Shown here: positions 22,266 through 32,347 of the stretch, piece by piece
How the letters are laid out: each line of letters starts with the position of its first letter
How positions within the stretch are numbered: position 1 is the first letter of the stretch
Assembly: GCA_002335605.1 (NCBI GenBank)
Contig: BEDY01000011.1
Location: forward strand, 558,001-622,000
Source of the DNA: Prillingera fragicola
Lineage: Eukaryota; Basidiomycota; Tremellomycetes; Trichosporonales; Trichosporonaceae
DNA length: 64,000 nt
Direction: 5' to 3'
The notes under the pieces: model-generated
Databases searched by the model: none
The model's input: only the letters and a program-made list of their open reading frames with translations
What the model was told of the DNA's origin: nothing
Position numbers and translations under genes: made by a program

Positions 22266-23941
22266 TGCTGCGTCGAGCACTGGGACCGTAAGGCTGATCG
22301 ACAGCTGAGAACAAGTGTGAAGAGTCAAGATCAAGAGTGCCCAGTGAGTAAAGGAGTGTCACAGACTGCAGAATCACCTGTCAGCAGCAGACTCAGTGCC
22401 GCTCTGTGGGAATACATCCCATGCGCGGGCGAGACAAGCAACGGCAGCCTGCATCTGCAGTCAGAGCGGGAACTGGCGCCTCCCACGCTGCAAAAGCAGC
22501 CGTTCCGCCACGGCGCGATTGACGGCGATCAGCAATGGGCGACAGAGAGGGAGCAGAGTGTAATCAACGTTTGGGACATGTGCAAGAGGTGATGGACCAC
22601 TCGAGTGGAATTGACCCGTCATCCCTTAATTTCCTGCCCTGGGTCGGGGGAATGCCAAAGACTTCCTTGCTCATGTGCACGCAGATGATGCTGTTCCGCG
22701 GCCGTGCATGCACTGGCCCAGGACAGTGGGATGCTCCGAGAGACATACCAGAGTCATCCCGCACCCCTGTGGCGTTCGCTGCTCGTGCTGAGGCATCCGC
22801 AGTGATTCATTCGGCTTGATTATCTGACCCTGGGTGGAAGGCGGGGCTTCGGAGGGCAGTAACGCCAGCAGCATGGGAATGCTCGATTACGGCCTCGTAT
22901 TTGTCTTGGGCGAGTCCTGGAATGAATTACCAGCTGGCGGGTCGGAGCTGGCTATCGCATGCTTGAGAGTGGGCCATGCCGCTCACCGCTGCCCGCGCGG
23001 AGTTTGCGGTCCAAGGGGTCATGATCCGAGTGATTCACGGCCAGTCTAGTGCGTGGTGACTCCCCGCGTAACGGTCTGTCTTGGTCGTGGTCTCGTGGTC
23101 TCTGCGGTCATGGTCACTGCAGAGGCATTTGCTCGGAAGAAAGAGGCTTTCGTTGTGCAAAGTTGACGGCGTCCAGGATAGGCTCGGCACGGTGGTCGGA
23201 GATTACGAAATGCTAAGCCACAGATGGCCTCCTCGACTGACCCAACACCTTGTGGACAATAGACATAGACCATGGCTCAATTGTCATTACAGGAAGAGGA
23301 TTTTAGAACGGAATCTGGCGCTGACTGAGCCTGCGGTGGCGCGTCCAGAAGATGATGGCAAGAGGTAAAGGTGAAAGGCCAGGAGGATGATGTTGAGTGA
23401 CACTTTGATGATCCGTTATCCATCATGACCACTCCAAAGCAAGAGGTCCTCACCCTGCCATTGCCCAAGCTGGTGGCAGTGACACTATGGCGAAACCGAA
23501 GCATACACGAGCACAGTGAGCTCAGACTACTATCATGCTCCATGCATGCATGTATGCACCTCACCGGCGACCGAGTATCAACCGAGCTCATCACAATTAT
23601 CAATACAAAAACTGATCAGTCTTTGATTAGGACTTTCCCGGGTAACGACCAGAGCCGATTTCTAATGCCTGATTAGCGGAATCAATTTTCCCACTGTCAC
23701 GGCCATGTCCGTCCCCGGCAATCTCCTTGTCCGGATCTCACTCGGCGCTCTCATTCAATCACATCCCCACCGCGTCGTTGTTGCAGCAAAACACCGCTCA
23801 ACCTCTCGTCTTCATACTCTCTCCGACATTTACGGCGACCCTGCTCACGCTGTCTCGGCTCCCCAAGCTCTCAACTCGCTTTCGTACAACTGAACATCGA
23901 CAAACTCTCCCTAACACTTCTCCCACGACACAGCGCCCACC
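22266..23941. other. Divergent intergenic region, no gene
   Basis: About 1.7 kb between the transporter and the SDR gene, which diverge. ORFs are short and without domains. Promoters for both genes must lie here, but no distinctive TATA box or repeat was found. Confidence 0.5.
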
Positions 23942-25066
23942 ATGCCCTCCCTCTCCAACACGATGCTCTACGAGCACGCCAAAAGGCTCGTAGGCCGCAC
24001 GATCATTATCACAGGCGCAGGAAGCGGGTTTGGTCGCGAGACCGCTCTCGAGTTTACAAAGCTTGGCGCCAACGTCGTGCTCGGTGATGTCGACCTCAAG
24101 GGGATGGAGGCTACCGAGAAGATGGTTGTTGAGCAGTCTGGCGAGTGAGTGTGCAAGTTGGCTAGTCCGCGGGGCGAGCAGCTTCAAGCTTACTGTGAAA
24201 TGCGACCCGAGCACTGACACCGCAGGAAATGCGTTGTCACGGCCCGCTGCGACGTAACAAACTGGGACGACCAGCTCGCCCTCTTCCGCCTCGGCAAGTC
24301 CACCTTTGGGTCCATTGACATTGTTCTCCCCAACGCGGGCGTGAACGAGATGGGACGTATCGACCAGCGCCAGGAGGATGTCCCGCAGGACTCGCCGCAA
24401 AAGCCCAACATGAAGACGCTCGACATTGACTTGGTCGGCGTCATTTACACGGTCAGGATTGCGCTGTGGTACTTTTCCCATGATGAGCGCAAGGACCCGG
24501 GGCTGAGGGCTATCGCCCTCACGGGCTCGATGAGCAGCTTTTACGGAGCGTGGGGCGGGATCATGTATGGCGCGGCCAAGGCGTGAGTACTGATTTGAGG
24601 ATGTGTGCGAGACACACGACTAACACTTTGCAGGGGCATCCTCGGTATTCAGAAGGGCATCGAGGCAATGTGTCTCGAACTCAACGTGCGCTGCGTGACA
24701 ATCTGTCCCTACTTCACCAGTGAGTACACCGCAGCCCCTGCCCAGGTAGTAGCTGACAGGCAAGAAACCGCAATCATCGCCAAGGACTTTGTCCACCCCA
24801 CGCCACAGCTCGGCTGGGCACAGATCGAGGATGTCACTGCCGCCTTTGTTGGAAGTATTACCGACCCAAAGCACAATTTCGGGTGCTGGCTCATTCCGGA
24901 CCAGTGGGGTGTTTACCGTATGGAGACGTCGGGACAGTTGTGAGTAGCGTGCGGTGCAGAGGCTTGGCGACAGCGAGGTACATGAGCTGACACTCGAAGC
25001 ATTGGCGCTGAGGGTGCGCGTCGTCTTGACAAGAGGCGCGACATGAATGGTGCCGCCAAGCTCTAA
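23942..25066 (+). CDS. Short-chain dehydrogenase/reductase
   Basis: CDS joins 23942-24144, 24226-24582, 24634-24719, 24765-24939 and 25000-25066 (295 aa). The Rossmann motif TGAGSGFG sits near 25, a NAG motif (PNAGVN) follows, and the catalytic triad is Ser169 (LTGSMSSF), Tyr182 and Lys186 (YGAAK). The fourth intron (24720-24764) uses the second AG after its branch: the first would break the frame, while the second gives ICPYFTKTAIIAKDF, as expected after the active site. That intron is also stop-free, so retention would add 15 residues. The C-terminus (IEDVTAAFVGSITDPKHN) resembles 15-hydroxyprostaglandin-dehydrogenase-like SDRs, which are NAD-dependent alcohol dehydrogenases. The substrate is unknown. 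The gene lies in tandem upstream of the racemase, but no shared pathway is evident. Confidence 0.88.
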
Positions 25067-25500
25067 GCAGCAAGGAGAGTAGTGATGTTCGTGAGGATGA
25101 ATGGAAGGTCCAATGCAATAGGTGTGCAATGGATATGATACCAAAACAATATGCATGATGCATAGCTGTAGGCGGGACTCGGCGGTGAGACTACATAGCC
25201 GTTATGGCCAATCTCTTGGCAGAAATCTCACCTTTTTCATTAACATCTCACTCTTTCCCTAGTACATGTCACCTTTCTGCGTCCTCATCTCACCCTGTCA
25301 CTGGCATATCTCACTCTTTGCCCGCCAATGTGACCCATTTCTGCATGCTTGGCATGATTTGACTCGCCTCTCTTGTTGACACCGGTATTCATGGGATAAT
25401 CTCGGCTATATCCGAGGTGGAGAGTTCCCCTGTTTTCTCGTCATCATCACCTCCATAACATCCTCTGTCTTCTTCTTCACATTCATCCCCAGCCCCAGCC
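25067..25500. other. Promoter region of the racemase gene
   Basis: A gap of 434 bp holding the SDR 3' UTR and a six-copy phased motif array (listed separately). From the array to the start codon it is pyrimidine-rich, as in many fungal leaders. Confidence 0.6.
25225..25334 (+). promoter_or_regulatory. Six-copy phased array of ATCTCAC-type motifs
   Basis: The 7-mer ATCTCAC or a near match starts at 25225, 25245, 25266 (ATGTCAC), 25287, 25308 and 25328 (ATGTGAC). Spacings are 20, 21, 21, 21 and 20 bp. A T/C-rich tail (CTCTTTCCC, CCTTTCTGC, CTCTTTGCC) follows most copies. The period equals two turns of B-DNA, so all copies face the same side of the helix. The array ends about 165 bp before the racemase ATG. 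A binding-site array for a cooperating transcription factor is the natural reading, though the factor is unknown. Confidence 0.65.
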
Positions 25501-26676
25501 ATGGCACTCCCACCAACAACTATGTCTGCACCCCACGCAACTGCCCCAGCTCCAACCCAGGAGGCTCCCTTCTGGGTTCAGTCCGAAGACTGGCACACTG
25601 GCGGAGAGCCCTTTCGCATCGTGACCACCGACTCTCTCCCGGCCAGCATCACCTCTTTCCTCCCAGCCAACGTTCCCGTCCCAACACTCCGCAACCACAT
25701 TCTCTCCACAACTCACCATCCCCTCGACACCCTCCGCAAGACCCTCTGCCACGAACCCCGAGGCCACGCAGACATGTACGGCGGCTTTGTCCTTCCCCCA
25801 CAGAACGGCGCCCACCTCGGCGTCCTGTTTTGGCACAAGGACGGCTTCTCCACCGCCTGCGGGCACGGCACCATTGCCCTCGGGTGCTGGGCGCTCGCCA
25901 ACGGCGTGGTAGCCATGCCCACGGGCGGGACCGGGATCGTAGACGTGCACATTGACGTGCCCTCTGGCCGGGTGCTCGCCCAGCTCGACGTGCAGGCCGG
26001 TAAAGTCCGGCACGTGGATTTCGTCAATGTGGCGAGCTACCAAGTCGAAAAGGGCCTGGACGTCGAGATCAGCTTGCCCCGTCCAGCCAGTCTCAAGGTC
26101 GATTTGAGCTTTGGCGGCGCGCCGTACGCTACCCTGCCGGCGTCCGCGGTGGGGCTCCTAGTGGAGAGGAGCAAACACGACGAGTTTGTGGCGTACGGCC
26201 GCGCCATCAAGGCCGCCCTCGGCGCGCGCGGCAGGGTGGGAGACTACGATCTCTACGGTGTCATCTTTTACGACGAGCTGGACCCGGCCCTCCTCGGCCC
26301 CGCGGGCAAGGACGTAGTGTACCAGCGCAACGTCACCGTGTTCGCCGACGGGGAGATTGATCGCTCGCCCTGTGGGAGCGGCACGGCTGCGCGTGTCGCC
26401 GTGCTCCTGGCAGAGGGCAAGCTGGCGCCCACAACCTCGGATTTCACCGACGACAACGCGCTCGTCACGGCCCCGACGTCCAGGGTGCCCAAGACGCTCG
26501 TACACGACTCGATAGTCGATACGCGCTTCACGGCGGCGATTGCGCGGCTCACGCCGTCGCCGACCCAGTTTCCGGGGTGTATCCCGCGCGTGAGGGGGAT
26601 GGCGCATCTGACGGGGCAGCATCGGTTTTGGATCGATGTTCAGGATCCAGTGTATCCTGGGTTTGTGTTCAGGTAG
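25501..26676 (+). CDS. Proline racemase-family protein, probable 4-hydroxyproline 2-epimerase
   Basis: Single exon, 391 residues; ATG at 25501, with another in-frame at 25522. The family signature HTGGEPFRIV is at 32-41. Two catalytic cysteines are present: Cys120 in STACGHGTI and Cys291 in DRSPCGSGT. Having both fits the two-base racemases and epimerases; trans-3-hydroxyproline dehydratases of this family carry Thr at the second site. The likely reaction is inversion at C2 of proline or hydroxyproline, feeding hydroxyproline breakdown. Absence of a signal peptide suggests a cytosolic enzyme. Length is slightly above the usual 330-350 because of a Pro/Ala/Thr-rich N-terminus of about 20 residues and small insertions. 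Proline and hydroxyproline substrates are equally possible without structural comparison. Regulation may involve the phased array upstream. Confidence 0.88.
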   Translation: MALPPTTMSAPHATAPAPTQEAPFWVQSEDWHTGGEPFRIVTTDSLPASITSFLPANVPVPTLRNHILSTTHHPLDTLRKTLCHEPRGHADMYGGFVLPPQNGAHLGVLFWHKDGFSTACGHGTIALGCWALANGVVAMPTGGTGIVDVHIDVPSGRVLAQLDVQAGKVRHVDFVNVASYQVEKGLDVEISLPRPASLKVDLSFGGAPYATLPASAVGLLVERSKHDEFVAYGRAIKAALGARGRVGDYDLYGVIFYDELDPALLGPAGKDVVYQRNVTVFADGEIDRSPCGSGTAARVAVLLAEGKLAPTTSDFTDDNALVTAPTSRVPKTLVHDSIVDTRFTAAIARLTPSPTQFPGCIPRVRGMAHLTGQHRFWIDVQDPVYPGFVFR

Positions 26677-27906
26677 TGTGATTAGGTAGGAAGGGAGCTG
26701 GTGGGACGAGGTTGGGGATCGGAAGCGGACATGCTTCGTTTTAGTGTGTATTGCTGTTTGATCAACCTTTGCTCGACCGAAAGACTTGCTTTCAATTAGA
26801 TGCTCACTGATGTACTGAACGACACGCTGCCAGCAGGAGAGCTGAACGCGCTCTCGTACTTGAGAGCTCCGATGAGCTCTGAGCTCGTTGTGGACCAACG
26901 TCTCTGTTGTCTCGATTCCCAGCCCGCACCTTGCAGCAAGACTCACGCAGCAATTATTTCACTGCATGCTCAAAGCTTACTTGGTGCAAGTTAACTCTTG
27001 AGGTTGCGTCACAGAGTCACTGTTTGGAAAGGTGGCGACGGCGTCGAGCGATCCCACTTGGTTGTGTGTCCGTCCTCCTCCATGAACATGATGTCGCCAC
27101 TTGCCAAACTGACAGAACCGCCTTGTCGTCCTTGCGACTCCTGGTGCTGCATGCGTCAAACCCCACTGTACCACTGCCTGAACGTGCTGCTCATCGCCTC
27201 AGTCCGCAATCAACAACAGCTCCACAACCACCGGCCATTGAGATAAACAGCGCACTCCAAATGCCACAGTCAAAAGCAGTGCGCCATGGATGCTCCAGAA
27301 GCGGAACGCAAAAGCGGAACAGACCGCACGCACAACTGAAAGACGTCTACCACTGTTGGATGTCGGGGCAGCACCTGGGCGGCCATGGATCGTACCCCGC
27401 TACGGATGTTCCATTCGTGTTCCTGATCGCCAGTCATCGGGATGACGTCTCGTCAGTGGCGTTGGGTGAGCCATTTTCTCTCTCCCAGATCTCCAGATGC
27501 ACAGCACTGCATGCTACTGGCCATGGTGTCGCGTCTAGTGGTGGCTGGGGATTATACTGACATGGCTGCTCCGATTCGGAGCGACTGCGGAATGGACATG
27601 AGGATGGAGGTTGGCGCAGTCTGTAGATCTTCGAGGCGGTGCTGTACCACTGTTTGGAAGTTTCGGCTCAATGTGGTATGCATACATGTTAGTTTGGCCA
27701 AGACTCATGCATGGTGTGGCTGTTCTGGTGTTCACGAGCTGTCTTGGCAATCAATGTTGAGAGCAATGCTAGCTTTCAACGTTGTCATGCGGTGCACGCC
27801 ACACTTGACGTTGAAATGAGATATAAACACATGCTCGGATCTGGTCTGTCACACATCAATCAAACATCTTCACTCCCAACACAAACACAAACAAACACAA
27901 ACAATT
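26677..27906. other. Intergenic, promoter of lectin 1 at right end
   Basis: About 1.2 kb with only short ORFs. The only recognisable element is a TATA box near 27820. Confidence 0.5.
27820..27828 (+). promoter_or_regulatory. TATA box of lectin 1
   Basis: GATATAAAC lies about 80 bp before the start codon at 27907, in an otherwise GC-balanced region. Confidence 0.55.
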
Positions 27907-28540
27907 ATGCTCTTCGCGACGACCATCGCTACCCTGCTTGCCGTCTTCCTCGCCCTCTGCGCAACCGCGACCCCAATTCCCCCAGTCACGGCCGACCGCG
28001 CCCCAGGCATCAATGTCCGCGTCCATCCCAACGGCGACACAAAGTTTTGCCTCGACGCGGCCCAAGGTATCCCCACACCTGATCCCGGATACATGTCCCA
28101 AAAGACTACCCCTGTTCAAATGTAGGTCCACAACCTAGTCGTCTGTCGCGAGCTGACGAAAAATAGTTGGGAATGCAACGACAACCCCCAGCAAATCTGG
28201 ACCCTTTCCCGCCTGAACGGCACCACACGTATCTACACCTCATATGAATCTTCGAGGGGTTGCATAAGCAGCAGTGGCAACACTGGCTCCCGCATTGTGA
28301 TTGCCGAGTGCCGCAACAGAGCGTTCTTGTACCAAATGTTTACCGTCGTTGATGGCACTATTCGTAGGGCTATTAATCCTCGTGAGTTCAATATGATTCT
28401 GTGCTGTGGGAGGGAGCGCTGACACTAGAATAGAGGGCTGCCTCGATGTTCCCAACGGCGACCACGAGAATGGCAACTTTGTGCGCGCGTGGGGTTGTGA
28501 GGGGAATACCAACCAGCAGTGGACGTTCGTGCCCGTGTAG
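27907..28540 (+). CDS. Small secreted beta-trefoil (ricin-B type) lectin, paralog 1
   Basis: CDS joins 27907-28121, 28167-28381 and 28434-28540 (178 aa). The two introns sit at the same positions as in the neighbouring paralogs. A signal peptide (MLFATTIATLLAVFLALCA) is followed by one beta-trefoil domain of three subdomains: VHPNGDTKFCLDAA, then WECNDNPQQIW, then GCLDVPNGDHENGN ending in NQQWTF. The Q-x-W hallmark is present twice. Only a carbohydrate-binding-type domain is present, with no catalytic or toxin domain, so an extracellular or wall-bound sugar-binding protein is the likely product. Compared with the other two copies, the middle subdomain has lost the GEYCL motif (here SRGCISSSG). 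Tandem head-to-tail arrangement with 29488 and 30862 indicates local duplication. Confidence 0.85.
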
Positions 28541-29487
28541 GCTCCACCGGCAAGATGCAGCAGGCCAGGTCGTGCGAGATTGTGTTTTCAGAGAGAGCAG
28601 ATCAAGGTGTGGGGCAAATTAAAGGAAATGGAAACCTGATAGTCATGTACACGGGCAAGGAAAGGATCTCAGCAGTCGTACAATAGATGCAAGATAACCC
28701 ATGATTCGAGCGGCGCGTCGAGGAGCACATGCCGATTACCAGCAGCAACGGTATTTTACTTCTCCGAGGCCAGCACGCCACACTCACACGACGTATCTAC
28801 CTGGCTGCAGAAGAGAGTACATGCGCGTGACTGTTATGCCAAGCATGGCCCTGTTTGAGGCGTCTGACAACAACTCTTGCTTCTTATTTGGACAATTACG
28901 CTCTTATTGGGACAATTACCTTGAGGCTCCGTGTCCACCAAACCTCAAGCTGGAACCGCTTTACAAATGCGTTTATCTGCATCCCTTCCTCCCCAAGCTT
29001 TCCCCCAAGTCACGCCTTGACTTGGTCGAGGCCCAGCAAGCGCGCGGTAACCAGTACGCGATCTGAAGAGCCAACAGAACGTCTGCACTTGCGCACGAGC
29101 GAATCGCGAGCGAATGGCGGAACAGCACCGCCGCTCAACGTCACATGCTGCTTTATTGTTGTGCGCGGCTCGGCTGGTTCCTGTGGACCCATATTGCTGG
29201 GTCTTGCGACATATCTTGCCGCAGTGGAGCCTCTGACTCCTACCGGCGGTAACTGCAACTCGGAACAGGTGGGGCCTGCTTCCGCATCTCGGACATGCAA
29301 TAACCGCGGCATCCCTGTGCGTACGAAGCTAATCATCTACAGCTTCGACGAGGTCCAGTGACCTGTGCGCAAGTGGATTGTCTTGGCGCAGCTGGTCACG
29401 TCGGCGTCGAGCTCCACCACACATGGGCATAAGAACGGCCCTCTCCCCTCTTCAAGAAGGTTCCCACCTCTGACCTACTCCAGCACA
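28541..29487. other. Intergenic between lectin 1 and lectin 2
   Basis: About 950 bp with no gene. A tandem-like pair GGACAATTACGCTCTTATTG / GGACAATTACC lies near 28889-28920. The rest is unremarkable. Confidence 0.5.
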
Positions 29488-30139
29488 ATGCTCTTCACCA
29501 CGACGCTCGCCCTTCTCCTCGCCATCGGCACGCAGGCCACCCCTGTACCCGAGCCTCACGAAACTGATGCTTCGGGCGCTTGGGTCGGCGGAACACTCCT
29601 CCGCATCCACCCCAACGGCGACAGGCGCTACTGCCTGGACGCAGCTGGCGGCTTCCCCCGCGACGGCCAGGGGTACTACGGGTGGAACACCCCTGCGCAA
29701 ATGTATGTCTCTGTGTCCAACCACCTCGGACTAACACCCGCAGCTGGGAATGCAACGACAACCCGCAGCAGAAATGGTACGTCGTCAGCGAGAGGCACGG
29801 GCAACTATCGCGTCTGGGGCACCAAGGCGAATGGCCAGGGAGAGTACTGCCTCGCCCACTCGTCGACCAACGGCGTCGCGTTCACGGTCGAAGTGTGCAA
29901 TGGCCGCCGGGGTGATTATCAGCGATTCAAGCTGTCGGGCGGATACAAGCTTCAAGGCGTTGGCGGAGGATGGGGTGAGTCGTCACTCGAGTGGGCGGAT
30001 GGGTGAGCTGATGAGATGAACAGACAACCACGCCTGCATGGACCTCGCCGACGGTGGGCACTGGAATGGCAACAAGGTCCAAAGTTGGGAGTGCTATGCG
30101 GGGAATCTGAACCAGGATTGGATGTTCTATCCTGCCTGA
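29488..30139 (+). pseudogene. Secreted beta-trefoil lectin, paralog 2, with a one-base frameshift
   Basis: By homology the exons are 29488-29702, 29744-29974 and 30024-30139. The signal peptide (MLFTTTLALLLAIGTQA), IHPNGDRRYCLDAA, WECNDNPQQKWY, GEYCLAHSSTNG and the C-terminal WNGNKVQSWECYAGN are all recognisable. The second exon is 231 nt against 230 in paralog 3. Between the Trp of QQKW and the Gly of GEYC there are 61 nt, where paralog 3 has 60. The conserved residues therefore lie in two frames, and the message as written would stop near 29915, losing the last subdomain. No alternative splice that repairs this was found. Either a recent inactivating insertion or an assembly error fits. Everything else, including splice sites, looks intact. 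Confidence 0.75.
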
Positions 30140-30861
30140 TAAGCCCCCGCTACGAGTTGGTGTGGGAGAGTGGTTTATGTGTCAGCAAGAGGACTTTCCA
30201 TCTAATTCTGAGCGTCATGGACAATTCTAGCTTCGTGGACAATACTGGTCGCGGACAATGCATCGTTGGTGCCTTCCGAAGCTCTCTGCGAGCGAAAGAG
30301 AGGCGCGATAAAGGCACAGAGACTCGGTTGGAGATGACAGCAGCATGACAAAGTGGGCAGCGGCGGCCATTGATGACCCAACGACGTGCACCGACGTGCA
30401 CCTAGCGGCCGACCGAATTGGACCAAGGCAGTGCTCGATGCTAAGAATGGACTTGGCATGGAGATGCAGTAACATGGACATTGATCACCTGCCACGGTCA
30501 TCCTCTTGTGCCCGCTGGTTCCTGGCCGATTAACACCTCCGTTCCAACATTCCGCTCTCGCTTTCCGTACCCAGAGCCTCATTCCTGACAACTCGGAGAC
30601 GTATACTGTTGAATGCCAGGTCGGCTCCATCAGCTCTCGGTGGAGGCCGTCCATTAAGCTTTCCAGAAGCTGTGCGGACTCGTTTCGGCGTGCACACGCT
30701 CACGTTCGCTATGGGCTGCGGCTGTGCGACAGATGTGGAGCTGACTCGACTACGCGGGGTGCATCTACCTGCTGACTGTGCTGGCATCGGCTGGCTTCTG
30801 GTGGATAAAAGGCGCCATCCAGATGTCTTCCTGGCCCCCACAATCTCATCTCATAACCAGC
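30140..30861. other. Intergenic, promoter of lectin 3
   Basis: About 720 bp without a gene. A short repeat, CGACGTGCAC twice, occurs around 30382-30401. A TATA-like element is at 30804. Confidence 0.5.
30804..30811 (+). promoter_or_regulatory. TATA-like element of lectin 3
   Basis: GATAAAAG lies about 55 bp before the start codon at 30862. Confidence 0.45.
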
Positions 30862-31486
30862 ATGCTCTTCACCACCGCCCTCGCCCTCGTCCTCGCCCTT
30901 GGCACTCAGGCCACTCCCGTCCCGCAAGCCGACCTTTCGGGCACGACGGACACGATCCGTATCCACCCCAACGGCGACGAGCGCTACTGCCTCGACGCCG
31001 CCGGAGGCCTCCCCGCCACGTACCCGGGCAACTGGAACAGCTGGTCCACCAACGTCCAACTGTGCGTACCCCTCTCGCGTTGCTGCTGCTGACAGACAGG
31101 TGGGAGTGCAACGACAACCCGCAGCAAAAGTGGCTCGTCAGGGGCGGGTCCGGCGCGCGCACCACGGTCAGCATCTCGCGTCCGGGCGTGCAGGGCGAGT
31201 ACTGCCTGACTCTCGGAACGACCAACGGTGAGGTGCCGACTGTATCGGCTTGCAAGTCGCGCGCTGGTGCGTTCCAAGGATTCATCCTTGAGGGCGGCAC
31301 GATCCGCAGGGCCGCCCCGAGTGACACCCGTGAGTACGGCAGACAGTTTGAGGCTGATGGGCAGAAACCTGCCTCGACGTCGCCAATGGCGGGCACTGGA
31401 ATGGGAACAAGGTCCAGGGTTGGCAGTGCTACGCTGGCAACAGCAACCAGCAGTTTACCTACACCTACCTTGCCCACACTGCCTAG
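30862..31486 (+). CDS. Small secreted beta-trefoil (ricin-B type) lectin, paralog 3
   Basis: CDS joins 30862-31061, 31100-31329 and 31365-31486 (183 aa). The signal peptide MLFTTALALVLALGTQA is near-identical to that of paralog 2. One beta-trefoil domain follows: IHPNGDERYCLDAAGG, WECNDNPQQKWLV, GEYCLTLGTTNG, TCLDVANGGHWNGN and NQQFTY. The first intron ends GCTGACAGACAG; the frame shows that the AG next to the branch is skipped in favour of the second. This is the best-preserved copy and the closest relative of the frameshifted paralog 2. The product should be exported and bind sugars or the cell wall; no ligand can be predicted. No catalytic domain is attached. Confidence 0.87.
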
Positions 31487-32035
31487 GTGAGTATCCCGAG
31501 GGGCTCAACTGCCCTACGAGACAACGAGCACCCTAGGGGCTCAAGGACAATCAGTACGGACAATTGAAAATGCAATGGACAATGTTGGTTTGCGATTGCT
31601 GTGAAACCCGGTTGCATGCGGTGGTGGGTTGTGGCGGCGCTCAACCCTGGAAAACTAATGTTCGCGTCGTGAACACCACAATTGTAGTATCGAGCCGTGC
31701 GTAGCTGGCGGTCGGTCATACCTGAGTAGACCTGGGTGTATTGCTGCAACGCGCTTGACCGTCAGCCGGTGGCGCTAGCCTACCGAAATACTCACTACAC
31801 TCTCTTGCGCGAATCATGCAGGCAGCTTCTTCAAATGCCGCTCCGTTCGAGCAAAACGGTGCAGGATCTTGCACGATTGAGGTGAGCCAGCTGATGCCCA
31901 TGGCGCTCGCGCTCCCCTCAATGTCCAGCTGTACATCAAATCTGCATACTGACCTGGCCGTTAGCTGCAGTCGATTGAAAGGTTGGCACTCCACGGATGA
32001 CGAGGAAGACGGCGGTTATCCTGCACCAGAATGAA

Positions 32036-32078
32036 CGTTACGTAACGCAACTGAAACACAAAAATATTGTTACGTAAC
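32036..32078. promoter_or_regulatory. Paired GTTACGTAAC palindromes
   Basis: GTTACGTAAC occurs at 32037-32046 (extended to a 12-bp palindrome CGTTACGTAACG) and again at 32069-32078, 32 bp apart, close to three helical turns. TTACGTAA is a known core for Yap-type and related bZIP factors in fungi. Neither flanking gene starts here, so a promoter role is uncertain. Confidence 0.4.
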
Positions 32079-32291
32079 GGAAGACTTCTGGCCAGACAGG
32101 AACGGCCCATCAGACTGCTGCCGTAGCTTCTTCTCCGGAGTTCACCCCTTTGAACGAGATGGATGGAATGTACAACGCATGCACACAATGGGCACTCGGG
32201 GTGGGCATGTAGAGCTGGCAAGCTGCCTACCGCGGCCATCGAGGAGGACCTCGTACTGACGGGCACAGCGGGCAGTGGGCGGGCAACTAGT

Positions 32292-32347
32292 CCAGCTGCT
32301 GGCGATGTATCCGGTGCCACGACCAGCTGGCGATGTAACCGGTGCCA
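32292..32347. repeat. Imperfect tandem repeat, 25-28 bp, two copies
   Basis: Two units opening CCAGCTG and closing CCGGTGCCA (32292-32319 and 32323-32347) share GGCGATGTAWCCGGTGCC. The second lacks three bases. Non-coding. Confidence 0.75.

Noticed and set aside
24720..24759. 40-nt version of SDR intron 3 ending at the first AG (GCTGACAG)
   Set aside because: It would break the frame of the conserved C-terminus. The 45-nt version restores it.
29703..29743. Retention of lectin 2 intron 1 as a way to keep one reading frame
   Set aside because: It keeps the downstream frame open but replaces the conserved WECNDNPQQKW block with unrelated sequence, so it is not a credible functional solution.
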